Assembly (NCBI GenBank): GCA_903884945.1
Contig: CAISGR010000027.1
Span: forward strand, 99,162 to 163,161
Length of the DNA stretch: 64,000 bases
Direction: 5' to 3'
Source: an uncultured bacterium
Lineage (GTDB): Bacteria > Pseudomonadota > Alphaproteobacteria > Sphingomonadales > Sphingomonadaceae
How positions within the stretch are numbered: position 1 is the stretch's first letter; each line of letters opens with the position of its first letter. Made by a program: the position numbers and the translations under genes. Positions 36,008 through 45,733 of the stretch are shown here, piece by piece. The notes below the pieces were generated by a model. The model saw nothing but the letters and a program-made list of their open reading frames with translations. It ran no database searches and was not told where the DNA came from.

Positions 36008-36041
36008 CCTGTCCTGACCTCGCTCGTCAAGTCAGGACAGG
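36008..36041. promoter_or_regulatory. Rep operator: perfect 11-bp inverted repeat
   Basis: CCTGTCCTGAC (36008-36018) and GTCAGGACAGG (36031-36041) with a 12-base spacer, just upstream of rep. Each arm contains the CAGGA core seen in the iterons, the usual arrangement for autorepression by Rep dimers. Confidence 0.75.
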
Positions 36042-36058
36042 CTAATTGGCGGAAATCG

Positions 36059-36311
36059 CCCCCAGGAGGTCAGGATAGAATCGCTGTCAGACTCGGTCGA
36101 AATTCCAGCGATTCTGCTGAGTCGCACAATCCGAAGGGCACGCCCCAATTGGACAGGTCAAACAGCAAGAAAATACCCACATTACCGTGCCTGGAAAGGC
36201 CTCCCCCAAGAGGACAGGATAGCCCCCAAGGGGACAGGATAAGTCCCCCATGCCGACAGGATAAAGCCCCCAAGAAGGCAGCCAATTGCCCCCATCAGGT
36301 CAGGAATGACG
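36059..36311. repeat. Replication origin with about seven iterons
   Basis: A unit of the form CCCCCAAG-NNG-ACAGGATA repeats with starts at 36203, 36223, 36245, 36267 and 36289, a 20-22 bp period. Single copies lie at 36059 (CCCCCAGGAGGTCAGGATAG) and near 36142. The 36267 copy is degenerate. An AT-rich stretch follows at about 36312-36370 and could be the unwinding element. There is no gene between the rep start and 36557. Confidence 0.85.
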
Positions 36312-36511
36312 TCAATTCCCTTAACAAATACAATCAGTTGCTCTCCCTGAATCTATGAATCATTAGAATCTGAGAATCACCCCGCCGCTGGCGCGCCGGG
36401 CGTTTTTCAAAATGTGATTTGAAAGAAGTGAGTCGGCGAACGCCTCCCCGACTCGCCCCACCTCCACGATCGCGCCTCAGGATAGGCCATGATGACCCCA
36501 TGGCTCCAGAT

Positions 36512-36528
36512 GGAAGAGAGGAGGGGGG
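36512..36528 (+). promoter_or_regulatory. Purine-rich leader motif, copy 1
   Basis: GGAAGAGAGGAGGGGGG, 29 bases before the primase start and separate from its Shine-Dalgarno (AAGGAGG). Confidence 0.5.
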
Positions 36529-36557
36529 CTGCCGTGGGCGAGCAAGGAGGATGAACC

Positions 36558-37412
36558 ATGCCCCTCACAGCAAAGCGCCCGACCCAAGAACTCGTCGACC
36601 TTGTCGGAACCCTCGGCGGCAAATGGTCCGGCTATGTCGCTATGTGCCGATGCCCCGCGCATAACGACAGCGACCCAAGCCTCTCGATCAGACAGGGTGA
36701 TCGCGGAATCCTCGTGACCTGTTTCGCAGGCTGCGCCCGTGAAGATGTGCTCCGCGAACTCAGGCGTGTACGATCAGGCCATCACTATCCGATTCCCGAT
36801 GAAGGCCAGTACCACCGACCCTCGACCGGCGCGCGCATCTGGGACCAGGCTCTCGAGATTACCGGAACGCTTGCTGAGCGCTATCTGGATCGACGCAATC
36901 TGCTTCCGGCGCCGCCCGACGTCCGCTATCACCCGCGATGCCCCTATATGCCGAAGCCGAGAACGGTCTATCAACCGGCTCTGCTCGTCGCGGTGCGCGA
37001 AATCAGCCAGCTCGTCGCCATTCAGCGGATCTTCCTCGACCCCGCGTCCGCCGACTATGTGCGCAAGGTCATGCTTGGCGTCCCGGGCAGCGGCGCGTGG
37101 CGGGGCAGGGCAGGGGGTTCGATCCTCGCCATCGCCGAGGGCTTCGAAACGGCGGACGCCTTCAGCCGAATGCACGACATCCCGTGCTGGGCATCGCTCG
37201 GGGCCCGCCGCCTCGACCAACTGATTATTCCTCCCAGCGTCACCACGCTCCTGATTGCCGAAGACAACGATCTGGAGGGACGGCGAGCCGCGGCCAACGC
37301 TCAACAGCGCTACATCCGGCCAGGTCTCTCGATCGAACGTGCGCCGCCACCATCCATCTACAAGGATTGGGCCAAGGCGCTTGATGCTAACGAGCGGCTT
37401 CGCCGCATCTAG
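36558..37412 (+). CDS. Toprim-domain plasmid primase-like protein
   Basis: A 284-residue protein. The N-terminal zinc-finger-like segment has CRCPAHNDSDPSL and later CFAGCAREDVL, as in DnaG/TraC-type primases. A Toprim domain follows with the glutamate in SILAIAEGFETADAF near residue 200 and the acidic pair in LLIAEDNDLEGRRAA near 235. It probably primes plasmid DNA after conjugative entry or supports vegetative replication. It heads the backbone block beside the origin. The start has AAGGAGG at ideal spacing. Confidence 0.85.
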   Translation: MPLTAKRPTQELVDLVGTLGGKWSGYVAMCRCPAHNDSDPSLSIRQGDRGILVTCFAGCAREDVLRELRRVRSGHHYPIPDEGQYHRPSTGARIWDQALEITGTLAERYLDRRNLLPAPPDVRYHPRCPYMPKPRTVYQPALLVAVREISQLVAIQRIFLDPASADYVRKVMLGVPGSGAWRGRAGGSILAIAEGFETADAFSRMHDIPCWASLGARRLDQLIIPPSVTTLLIAEDNDLEGRRAAANAQQRYIRPGLSIERAPPPSIYKDWAKALDANERLRRI

Positions 37413-37424
37413 GCGCCGAGCGCC

Positions 37425-37440
37425 GGAAAAGGGGAGGGGG
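37425..37440 (+). promoter_or_regulatory. Purine-rich leader motif, copy 2
   Basis: GGAAAAGGGGAGGGGG, 50 bases before the methylase-helicase start. Confidence 0.5.
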
Positions 37441-37490
37441 ACCGGGAATGTGTCGCTGCCGAAGGTGCAGCCACGCAGGAGCCTCTAAAA

Positions 37491-40400
37491 ATGTCCAATC
37501 TCTTCGACACGGCCGCCCAGGCTGATCGCGAGGCTGTCCGCCTCCTCCTTCCTCATCTCCAGTCCGGCGATCCCGTCCACCGCCGGGTACTAAACCAAGC
37601 GATGTCGGCGGCTTTCGGTGGGTCCGATGCCGATGGTCACTGGACCCAGCGCGATAGCTTTGAACTCCTCGAGCACGCGCTTTCCATCCATCTGCAGGCA
37701 AGCGGGTCAATTCTCTCCGGAATGGCGGATATCCGTCCCCTGATCGCCCTCTCCGAGCGCTTGCCGACCCAGACCGTCCGCAGCGAAAATCAGATCGAAT
37801 GGCAGCAATTCTCGACCCCGATTGATATCGCGGGCATCCTCACTTTGCTGGCCGACGTGCAGCCGGAGGATGTCATCCTCGAACCGAGCGCCGGTAACGG
37901 GCTCCTGGTCGCGCAGCTCCCGACCCACAAGGCGCTCCATCTCAACGAACTGGACCCGCTTCGTCGAGGCAGGCTTCACGCCGCTTTCCCCTCGGCAATC
38001 GTCACAGGCCACGATGGAGCAACGATCAACTCGACACTCGCTTCGTTTGATCGGCCAACGCTGATCCTTATGAATCCGCCGTTCTCACGGTCCATCGGCC
38101 GCGGAGCTGACGACTATGCCGCTGTTCGCCATCTGCAGGCGGCACTGCGTCGCCTGGTCCCGGGTGGCCGACTGGTTGCGATCATGCCCGACTGGTTTGG
38201 CCCGGGCGCCCGGATGCGCGACCAGTACGAAACCGTTTTGCGCGACGTGACCGTCCGAAGCGCCATTCGCCTGGAAAAATGCTACCAGAAGCACGGGACC
38301 TCGATCGCGGTTCGCATCTTCGTCATCGACAAGGTCCCGGGCAAATCGCCGCCCGCGGTCATCCAGCGCGCGTCGATCGCCGATCTCATCGATGTCCTCG
38401 TCATTCCCGAACGATCGTCCGCACGGCCCAATGTGGCGGTGCCCGCTCCGAAGCGATCGACGGGGGTGGCCCTCTTCCGCGCGGTCAAGAGCAGCCGACC
38501 AGGGCCTCGTGCCTATCACGCCCCGACACGCAACAACGTCCTACCGGTCGAATATTCGAAGCTCGAGGTTGCTGCTCCGCTGCTCGAGCAGACCGGCGTC
38601 TATCTACCCTACCGCCCGAGCCGCATTAGCTTCGCCAAGGCTGGTGAGCATCCGACAGCCCTCGTCGAATCCGTTGCGATGGGGTCGATCCCGGCACCGA
38701 TCCCGGACTACGTGCCATCTCTCCCCGAACGGACCGTCAGCGAACGTCTTCTATCGGCCTCGCAGCTCGAGACCGTTGTCTATGCGGGCCACGCCTGGGC
38801 TCAATGGATCCCCGGAAACTTCAAACCCGACAAAGAGGGCGTCGGCCTGATCCTCGCCGAGGACGGTCATACTTATCGCAAAGGATTCTTTCTTGGCGAC
38901 GGCACCGGCGCCGGCAAGGGACGCCAGATTGCGGCCTGCATACTCGACAACTGGCTGCAGGGCCGTCGCCGCAATATCTGGGTCTCCAAGAACGCCCCTC
39001 TCCTCGAAGATGCGCGCCGCGATTGGACGGCGTTGGGTGGGCTCAGCGGTGACATTCAGCCACTTTCCAACTGGAAAATCGATGAGCCGATCGCCCTCGA
39101 TCAGGGTGTGTTGTTCGTAAGCTATCCGACCCTGCGCTCCATGCGGGGCGATTCGACGCGGTTGAAGCAGATCATCGATTGGGCCGGCGCTGACTTCGAG
39201 GGTGTCATTGCTTTCGACGAAGCTCATGAGATGGGCGGCGTCGCAGGCGGGGAGGGGGCTCTTGGCGCCAAGGACGGATCCCAGCAGGGCATCTGCGGGG
39301 TGCTGCTACAGAACCATCTACCGGCGGCACGGATTCTCTATGCCTCGGCCACCGGCGCGTCGGTCGTCAACAATCTCGCCTATGCCGTGCGCCTCGGGCT
39401 ATGGGGACCGGGCACGGCCTTTCCCGATCGCGAGCAATTCATCAGCGGGATCAGCAAAGGCGGTATCGCAGCGATGGAGCTTGTCGCGCGCGACCTCAAG
39501 GCGACGGGTCTCTATGTGGCCCGGGCCCTCAGCTTCGCTGGCGTCGAGTATGAGATCCTGCGGCACGAGCTGACCCCCGCCCAGATCGAGATCTACGACA
39601 CCTACGCCGACGCCTGGTCGATCATCCATCAGAACATGGAGCGGGCGCTCGAACTGACGGGCGTGGTCGACGGACTGGAAAATGCGACACTTAATAGCGG
39701 GGCCAAAGCCTCCGCCCGCTCGCGCTTCGAGTCCACCAAGCAGCGCTTCTTCGGCCAAGTGCTGCTCTCGATGAAGCTGCCAACCGTGATTGCCGCCGTC
39801 CGGGAGCACCTGAAGGCGAACCAGTCGGTCGTGATGCAACTCGTCACCACCGCCGAATCCATCCTCGACCGGCGCCTGGGTTCGCTCAGTCCGGATGAAC
39901 GCGCCGAACTGGAGATCGATCTGTCTCCCCGCGAATATGTGATCGACTATCTCGAACGCGCCTTTCCGACACGGCAGATGCGGGTGTTCACGGACGATAC
40001 CGGCGCGCAGCGCTCGCTCCCGATGGAGGATGACGCGGGCAATCCTGTCTACAATCCCGAGGCCGAGGCCGCGCGAGCTCGCCTTATCGAACATCTCTGC
40101 GCTTTGCCGCCGATTACCTCCGCGCTCGATGGCATCCTCGAGCAGTTCGGACACGACGACGTCGCCGAGGTGACTGGACGAACCAAGCGTCTCGTCTCGA
40201 CCGCTGACGGGCGGCAGAAGCTCGAAAACCGCTCAGCCAGGACCAGCCAGGCCGAAGCTGCCGCGTTCATGCAGGGCCGCAAGCGGATCCTCGTCTTTTC
40301 GGATGCCGGTGGGACGGGGCGCTCATATCACGCCTCGCGCGATGTCCCCAATCAGGAGCAGCGTGTTCATCTGCTGCTCGAGCCGGGGTGGCGTGCCGAT

Positions 40401-41714
40401 CGCGCGATCCAGGGCCTGGGGCGTACCCATCGCACCCACCAGGCGAGCACACCGCTGTTCAGGCCGGTGACTACCGACTGCAAGGGTGAGCTGCGATTCA
40501 CAAGCACGATCGCCCGCCGCCTCGACAGTTTGGGCGCATTGACGCGCGGGCAGCGCCAGACCGGCGGTCAGAACCTCTTCGATCCCGCCGACAACCTTGA
40601 AAGCGAATATGCCTGCGCGGCCTTGGTGAGCTGGTTCCATCTGCTTGTCGGTGGAAAGCTGACCAGCATCTCCCACGCTGAGTTCGAGCGTCGCACCGGC
40701 CTTGAGCTCTGTGACAAGGATGGCGTCATGAAGGACGATCTCCCGCCCATCCAGCGGTGGCTCAACCGGATACTCGCGCTGCCGATCGCTTTGCAGAACA
40801 GGATCTTCGACGAGTTCCTCTCGCTCGTCGAGACCCGTGTCTCCACCGCGCGCGAGGCCGGTCGCCTGGATGTCGGCGTTGAGACCATCCTCGTCGACAC
40901 GGCAACCCTGATCGACGACACCTTGCTGCGGACCGATCCGGTAAGCGGCGCGACCTCCCATCTCCTTACGATCGAGATCGCCCGGCGCCGGACGCCCGTT
41001 TCACTGGACCGGATACTCAGGATCGGAGACTGCGACGGCACGGCCGAGTTCATGGTCAACGCCAAGTCCGGAAAGGTGGCACTACAAACGCGGGCCCGCG
41101 CGCTCATGGAAGAAAAGGAGGGCACGCCCATTCCGCGCATCGAGCTCACGCGTCCGACTCGCCGGGAATATATGCGCGAGGACGACCTCTATGAGAGCGC
41201 CTGGGCGCCGATCGACCGCGAGGCCTTCTGTGCGAAATGGCTCGAAGAAACTGAAGAGGCCGCGAACACGGTCGACACCGAAACCATCCGCCTTGCTACC
41301 GGTCTTCTCCTTCCAATCTGGTCCGCGCTTCCGAGCGATCATCTCGTGGTCAACAGGATCGCCGACAAGGCTGGCAATTCCTGGCTTGGACGTCTCGTCT
41401 TCGACGAGCACGTCGTTCAGCTCTTCACGAAACTCGGCATCGGTCAGGCCGAGACCCTGCCGGCACCCAATATCGTCAAATCGGCCATGTCTGGTCGAAG
41501 CGTCGATCTGACGCGCCCGTTCCCGATGACCATCAAGCGTGCGCTCGTGAATGGTTCGTCGCGCATCGAACTGGTCGGCGCGCCGCCCAGCCAGCTTGCT
41601 TGGCTCAAGTCGCTCGGCTGTTTCACCGAGGTGATCCAGTATCGCACACGGGTATTCCTGCCCGTTCCGAGCGCGGCCGACGTCGTCGAGCGGCTTATTG
41701 CCGGGACCGGCTAG
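37491..41714 (+). CDS. DNA methylase-like and strawberry-notch helicase fusion
   Basis: A 1407-residue protein. An N-terminal N6-adenine methylase-like domain has the cofactor motif LEPSAGNGLLVAQL near residue 130 and the catalytic NPPF near 194. A strawberry-notch-type SF2 helicase follows, with Walker A LGDGTGAGKGRQIAA near 470, DEAH in IAFDEAHEMGG near 576 and the C-terminal helicase block GTGRSYHASRDVPNQEQRVHLLLEPGWRADRAIQGLGRTHRTHQ near 945-985. Such fusions are conserved on alphaproteobacterial plasmids beside ParB and ArdC. The role is unproven; protection of incoming plasmid DNA or remodelling of DNA during establishment are likely. Confidence 0.9.
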   Translation: MSNLFDTAAQADREAVRLLLPHLQSGDPVHRRVLNQAMSAAFGGSDADGHWTQRDSFELLEHALSIHLQASGSILSGMADIRPLIALSERLPTQTVRSENQIEWQQFSTPIDIAGILTLLADVQPEDVILEPSAGNGLLVAQLPTHKALHLNELDPLRRGRLHAAFPSAIVTGHDGATINSTLASFDRPTLILMNPPFSRSIGRGADDYAAVRHLQAALRRLVPGGRLVAIMPDWFGPGARMRDQYETVLRDVTVRSAIRLEKCYQKHGTSIAVRIFVIDKVPGKSPPAVIQRASIADLIDVLVIPERSSARPNVAVPAPKRSTGVALFRAVKSSRPGPRAYHAPTRNNVLPVEYSKLEVAAPLLEQTGVYLPYRPSRISFAKAGEHPTALVESVAMGSIPAPIPDYVPSLPERTVSERLLSASQLETVVYAGHAWAQWIPGNFKPDKEGVGLILAEDGHTYRKGFFLGDGTGAGKGRQIAACILDNWLQGRRRNIWVSKNAPLLEDARRDWTALGGLSGDIQPLSNWKIDEPIALDQGVLFVSYPTLRSMRGDSTRLKQIIDWAGADFEGVIAFDEAHEMGGVAGGEGALGAKDGSQQGICGVLLQNHLPAARILYASATGASVVNNLAYAVRLGLWGPGTAFPDREQFISGISKGGIAAMELVARDLKATGLYVARALSFAGVEYEILRHELTPAQIEIYDTYADAWSIIHQNMERALELTGVVDGLENATLNSGAKASARSRFESTKQRFFGQVLLSMKLPTVIAAVREHLKANQSVVMQLVTTAESILDRRLGSLSPDERAELEIDLSPREYVIDYLERAFPTRQMRVFTDDTGAQRSLPMEDDAGNPVYNPEAEAARARLIEHLCALPPITSALDGILEQFGHDDVAEVTGRTKRLVSTADGRQKLENRSARTSQAEAAAFMQGRKRILVFSDAGGTGRSYHASRDVPNQEQRVHLLLEPGWRADRAIQGLGRTHRTHQASTPLFRPVTTDCKGELRFTSTIARRLDSLGALTRGQRQTGGQNLFDPADNLESEYACAALVSWFHLLVGGKLTSISHAEFERRTGLELCDKDGVMKDDLPPIQRWLNRILALPIALQNRIFDEFLSLVETRVSTAREAGRLDVGVETILVDTATLIDDTLLRTDPVSGATSHLLTIEIARRRTPVSLDRILRIGDCDGTAEFMVNAKSGKVALQTRARALMEEKEGTPIPRIELTRPTRREYMREDDLYESAWAPIDREAFCAKWLEETEEAANTVDTETIRLATGLLLPIWSALPSDHLVVNRIADKAGNSWLGRLVFDEHVVQLFTKLGIGQAETLPAPNIVKSAMSGRSVDLTRPFPMTIKRALVNGSSRIELVGAPPSQLAWLKSLGCFTEVIQYRTRVFLPVPSAADVVERLIAGTG

Positions 41715-41785
41715 TCCGGTCTCCAGGTTTGACGGTTCGAGCCGCCCTACGCGGGGCGTGAGCATCGTCGTCCTCAGGCAGGCCT

Positions 41786-41805
41786 GAGAGAAAGGGAAGG
41801 GGGAG
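41786..41805 (+). promoter_or_regulatory. Purine-rich leader motif, copy 3
   Basis: GAGAGAAAGGGAAGGGGGAG, 47 bases before the ParB-like start. A small hairpin (GTCCGG...CCGGAC) lies between the motif and the gene. Confidence 0.5.
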
Positions 41806-41852
41806 CTGGGATGGTGTCCGGGATTTGCCGGACGCTAGAAGGAGTGACCCCA

Positions 41853-43961
41853 GTGATCCGGACTATCAAGCTCAACAAACTGCGTCTCTCGCCCGTCAAC
41901 GTCCGCACCGCGCCGGACGAGCAGCTTCAGATCGAACCGATGGCGGCGAGCATCGAAGCCGAAGGCGTTCTGCAGAACCTTCTCATCACGCCGGCCAAAA
42001 AGCCGCGCGGCATGTTCGAGGTGTTCGACGGCGGCCGCCGGTGGCGGGCTCTGCGCCTCCTTGCCGATCGCGGCACGATTTCGGACGCCGACTTTGACGT
42101 CCCGGTCATGGTGCTGACGGGCAACGATGCGGAGCTCTCCGAGAAGTCGACCGCGACCAACTTCCACCAGCTCAAGATGACACCCGCCGAGGAATGCCGT
42201 GCGTTCCAACATTTCATCGGCGCGACCGGTGATCTCGATGCCGTCGCCAAGCGCTTCGGCGTCACGCGTCGGTTCGTCGAGGGTCGCTTGCGTCTGGCGT
42301 CGCTCGCCGAGCCGATCTTCGAAGCGCTCAGTCGCGGCGAGATCACCCTCGACATCGCCAAGGCCTATGCTTCGACGGAGAACCAGGAGAAGCAGCTCCT
42401 CGTCTGGAATGGGTATCACACGAACTATGTCACGGCCGACACGATCCGCCGCGTCATCGCGAACGAGACGATGAAGGCCAGCGATCCGATCGCAGTCCTG
42501 GTCGGCGAGGCGCGCTATCGGGAGGCCGGCGGCAAGATCGATGGCGATCTGTTCACCGACGGCAACGACCGCTGGATTGATCCGGAGATCGCGCATCGTC
42601 TTGCCGGCGAGATCATGGAAGCCGAAGCGAAGCGTATCGGCGAGGAGACCGGTCTCGCCTGGATCCGGCCCATCGCCAGCAACTATGCCCACAACGCCGC
42701 ACATGGGCTGTACCGAGCGATCCTGCAGCAGCCTCCCCTTACGGAGGAGCAGGCAGCGCGCCTGGCCGAGATCGAGGAGCGGCGGACCATGCTCGAAGCC
42801 GAGATGGAGGAGGGCGACCTCTCCGACGAGGCGTTCAAGCTGTTGGATCAGGAAGATGATCGCCTCATCGCCGAGGCGGAAACGATCGAAAACCGTCCTC
42901 CGGTCCTTCCTGAAGCCATGAAGGGCCATGTCGGCGCCTTCCTGCTCCTCACGCCGCAGGGCGAAATGCGGCTCGATACCCAGTATTACAGCGAGCAGGA
43001 GCTGGTGATCGACGAACCTGACGGCGAGGACGACGACGATCAGGGGGACGGTGAGGGCGAGGGCGCCCGCGAGCGGGGCAACAGCAGTTCCGAGCCGAAA
43101 TACCGACCCGAGGCCGTCGCGCCCGGTGGCAAGCCGCTCAGCGCCCGGCTCTACGACGAGCTCTCGGTCCAGCGCCGCGACATCCTCGCGTCCTGTATCC
43201 TCGCCCAACCGGCGCTCGCGCTCGACTATGCGCTGTTCGTCATGGTCGACGCGCGAACGAACTCGGCGTCGCGCTATCTCAGCTCGGTCAAATATGGGAC
43301 CACCATCCGCGCGAGCAGCCCTCAGGATCCGGTCTCGGGCGACCTGCCGGCGTCCCGCGCCCGCGATTATCTCGCCGAGGCTCGGGACGGGCTGGACGCA
43401 GCATGGACGGAGCCCGAGTGCGAGGTCGAGCGGTTCGAGGCGTTCCGGGCGCTCGACGATGACAGCAAGGCTAATTGGCTCGCATACATCGTCGCGCTCT
43501 CGCTCGAGGCAAAACCCGGTTACTCGAACGAGCAGATCGCGCTGCACAACCGCCTCGCTTCGATCCTCGAGATTGACGTCGCGAGCTGGTGGCGGCCGAC
43601 CTCGGAGAACTTCTTCGACCGGGTCAACAAGGGCAGCATCCTCAGCCTGCTCACGGAGATCGGCGGTCCAGCGCTGACCGTTCGTCACACCTCTCTCAAG
43701 AAAACCGAGATCTCGGAGAGCTGTCAGAAGCTGTTCGCCGGTGAGGTGATCGTCGAGCCCGAGGTCAAGGAAGCCGCTCTTGCCTGGGTGCCCAATGCGA
43801 TGAGGTTCCTCGATCGGACGTCGGAAACCCCCGTCGATCCGACCGCAGAACGAGCTGACGAGGCTCCCGAGGCCGAGGACGAGGCGGCCACTGACGGGGC
43901 GGCAACTGACGAGGTAGCGCCCATCGCCGACGAAGAGCTCGGGGAATCTGTGGCCGCCTGA
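41853..43961 (+). CDS. ParB/RepB/Spo0J-like DNA-binding protein (second ParB)
   Basis: A 702-residue protein. The ParB N-terminal domain spans roughly residues 1-100 (KLNKLRLSPVNVR, then EGVLQNLLITP and VFDGGRRWRALRLLADRG). The helix-turn-helix follows (DAVAKRFGVTRRFVEGRLRLASLAEP). A long C-terminal part has an acidic tract near residue 395-410. It is twice the length of the segregation ParB at 32284 and has no ParA partner, so it is more likely a regulator or establishment factor. I chose the GTG at 41853, eight bases after AAGGAG. Confidence 0.88.
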   Translation: MIRTIKLNKLRLSPVNVRTAPDEQLQIEPMAASIEAEGVLQNLLITPAKKPRGMFEVFDGGRRWRALRLLADRGTISDADFDVPVMVLTGNDAELSEKSTATNFHQLKMTPAEECRAFQHFIGATGDLDAVAKRFGVTRRFVEGRLRLASLAEPIFEALSRGEITLDIAKAYASTENQEKQLLVWNGYHTNYVTADTIRRVIANETMKASDPIAVLVGEARYREAGGKIDGDLFTDGNDRWIDPEIAHRLAGEIMEAEAKRIGEETGLAWIRPIASNYAHNAAHGLYRAILQQPPLTEEQAARLAEIEERRTMLEAEMEEGDLSDEAFKLLDQEDDRLIAEAETIENRPPVLPEAMKGHVGAFLLLTPQGEMRLDTQYYSEQELVIDEPDGEDDDDQGDGEGEGARERGNSSSEPKYRPEAVAPGGKPLSARLYDELSVQRRDILASCILAQPALALDYALFVMVDARTNSASRYLSSVKYGTTIRASSPQDPVSGDLPASRARDYLAEARDGLDAAWTEPECEVERFEAFRALDDDSKANWLAYIVALSLEAKPGYSNEQIALHNRLASILEIDVASWWRPTSENFFDRVNKGSILSLLTEIGGPALTVRHTSLKKTEISESCQKLFAGEVIVEPEVKEAALAWVPNAMRFLDRTSETPVDPTAERADEAPEAEDEAATDGAATDEVAPIADEELGESVAA

Positions 43962-44073
43962 TCCGCGATCATGGTGCCGACCCGGCGGGCCGTCCGGTTT
44001 CGCCGCCGGCCATTTCCCCACTGAGTGACAGACCGCCGGTGCTCCCCAGCGTCGGCGGTCCTCCTTTCCAGCC

Positions 44074-45042
44074 ATGGGATCGACCGACATGCCCACGAAG
44101 CAGAAGCCGAGCCGCGATGTCGCGGCCGAAATCACCAACCTGATTATCCGCAAGCTCGAAGAGGGCGTTGCACCTTGGAGTCGCCCATGGCGGGTGAGCG
44201 GTGCCGGCGGCCGTCCGCTCCGTCATTGCGGCACGCCCTACACCGGCATCAATGTCCTCTATCTCTGGGCGATTGCGGACGCGCAGGGCTACCGCTCGCG
44301 CTACTGGATGACATATCGCCAGGCGGAAACCTTGGGCGGGAACGTCCGTCGAGGCGAGCAAGGCTCCCTCTCGGTCTACTATTCCAGCTTCAAGAAGACC
44401 GAAGCTGACCCCATTACTGGCGCCGAGACCGAGCGAAGCATCCGCTTCCTGCGCCATTACATCGTCTTCAACGCCGATCAGATCGACGGTCTGCCGGCCT
44501 ATTTCTATCCCGCTGACGAAGATCCGGCACCGACCGATCCTTCTGCCCGCCAGGCTGAGATTGATGACTTCTTCCACGCGATCCCTGCGGACGTGCGCCA
44601 TGGCGGAGACCGGGCATTTTTCCACCCCACCTTCGACTATGTCCAGATGCCGCATCAACGGTCGTTCAAAACCATGGACCACTATGCCTCGACCCGGGCT
44701 CATGAGACCGTCCACTGGTCGGGCGGGACGGCCCGTCTGGCCCGAACCTTCGGAAGGCGGTTCGGAGACAGGGCCTATAGCTTCGAGGAGCTGGTCGCCG
44801 AGATCGGGAGCGGCCTCGTCTGCGCCCATCTCGGGCTACCGAACGAGCTGCATGACAATCATGCCAGCTATGTTGCCCACTGGCTCGGCATCCTGCGCGC
44901 CGACAAGACCGCGATCATCCACGCCGCTTCCAAAGCCGAGCAGGCCTTCAACTATCTGCGCGCCTTCCGGGCGACCGGGGTCGGAACCGTTTCCGCGGAC
45001 GTTCGGCCCGGGGCCGCTGAGCAACTCGTAGAGGCCGCCTGA
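44074..45042 (+). CDS. ardC: ArdC-like antirestriction protein
   Basis: A 322-residue protein. The ArdC N-terminal single-strand-binding domain has the typical ITNLIIRKLEEGVAPWSRPW and the YTGINVLYLW segment. A zincin metallopeptidase-like C-terminus has HETVHWSGGTARL (HExxH-type, here HETVH) and the downstream glutamate in SFEELVAEIGSGL. ArdC proteins protect incoming conjugative DNA from host restriction. An internal ATG at 44089 is an alternative start. The 112-base gap upstream contains a GC-rich hairpin (GACCGCCG...CGGCGGTC) that could terminate or attenuate the upstream transcript. Confidence 0.9.
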   Translation: MGSTDMPTKQKPSRDVAAEITNLIIRKLEEGVAPWSRPWRVSGAGGRPLRHCGTPYTGINVLYLWAIADAQGYRSRYWMTYRQAETLGGNVRRGEQGSLSVYYSSFKKTEADPITGAETERSIRFLRHYIVFNADQIDGLPAYFYPADEDPAPTDPSARQAEIDDFFHAIPADVRHGGDRAFFHPTFDYVQMPHQRSFKTMDHYASTRAHETVHWSGGTARLARTFGRRFGDRAYSFEELVAEIGSGLVCAHLGLPNELHDNHASYVAHWLGILRADKTAIIHAASKAEQAFNYLRAFRATGVGTVSADVRPGAAEQLVEAA

Positions 45043-45082
45043 CGCGGCGCCTTCCTTCATCCGATCGACAAGGAGTTCAGCC

Positions 45083-45691
45083 ATGGGATGGCTCACCATG
45101 CCTTTCGCCTCGATGGGCGGACACCCCACCGCCAAGGCTTATCTCGATGCCCAATTCACCTACACGCGCGAGGTCGATGGCGGCTCCAAAGGACTGCGGG
45201 TTCTGGCTTCATCCTGTCCCCAGAACCGCACCTATTATGCGGCCACCCAGGTCATGACCAATGGCGTCGGCGGCGAGATCTTTGCTATCGTCTGCAAGAT
45301 CCACTGGTGCCCCGGCAGCAAGAGCGGCGAACAGTTCGGCTATAAGGACATGGAGGAATCCATGGGCCCTTGTGAGGACGATTGTCCGCGGAGCATCCTC
45401 GATCTCCTGACCCCGACCGAGAATGACCACGCCCAGGACTGGCGTCGCCGTTGCCGCGCCCGGCTCGAGCGCCGCTCCCGCAAGATCGAGGATGGCGACC
45501 GGATCAGGCTCGAAACGCCGCTCAAGTTCGTCGACGGACATACCGGGTCGGAGTTCATCGTCGAGAAGCGCGGCCGACGGCTCAGCTTCCGTGATCCCGA
45601 GACCTGCCAACGCTACCGGATCACGGGCTTCCGTGACCTGGCATGGCAGTTGGTCCCGGTGACCAAGGTCCATAAGACCATCTTTGCCTGA
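45083..45691 (+). CDS. DUF6927-type plasmid protein
   Basis: A 202-residue protein beginning MGWLTMPFASMGGHPTAKAYLDAQF with a cysteine-bearing core (IVCKIHWCPGSKSGEQFGYKDMEESMGPCEDDCPRSILDLL). This matches the DUF6927 family commonly found next to ardC on alphaproteobacterial plasmids. The spaced cysteines suggest metal binding. Function is unknown. The start has AAGGAG seven bases upstream. Confidence 0.8.
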   Translation: MGWLTMPFASMGGHPTAKAYLDAQFTYTREVDGGSKGLRVLASSCPQNRTYYAATQVMTNGVGGEIFAIVCKIHWCPGSKSGEQFGYKDMEESMGPCEDDCPRSILDLLTPTENDHAQDWRRRCRARLERRSRKIEDGDRIRLETPLKFVDGHTGSEFIVEKRGRRLSFRDPETCQRYRITGFRDLAWQLVPVTKVHKTIFA

Positions 45692-45733
45692 GGCGCCTAG
45701 CCTGTATCAGGCGTCCATCGACGAGGAGCACCC

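Noticed and set aside
36203..36311. A CRISPR array
   Set aside because: Repeats are about 20-22 bp and tandem without unique spacers, beside a replication initiator. They are iterons. No cas gene or CRISPR-type array was seen anywhere in the window.
41835..44153. A 772-codon minus-strand frame across the large ParB-like gene
   Set aside because: It is opposite a well-supported ParB-domain protein, has low-complexity composition and no recognisable motif.
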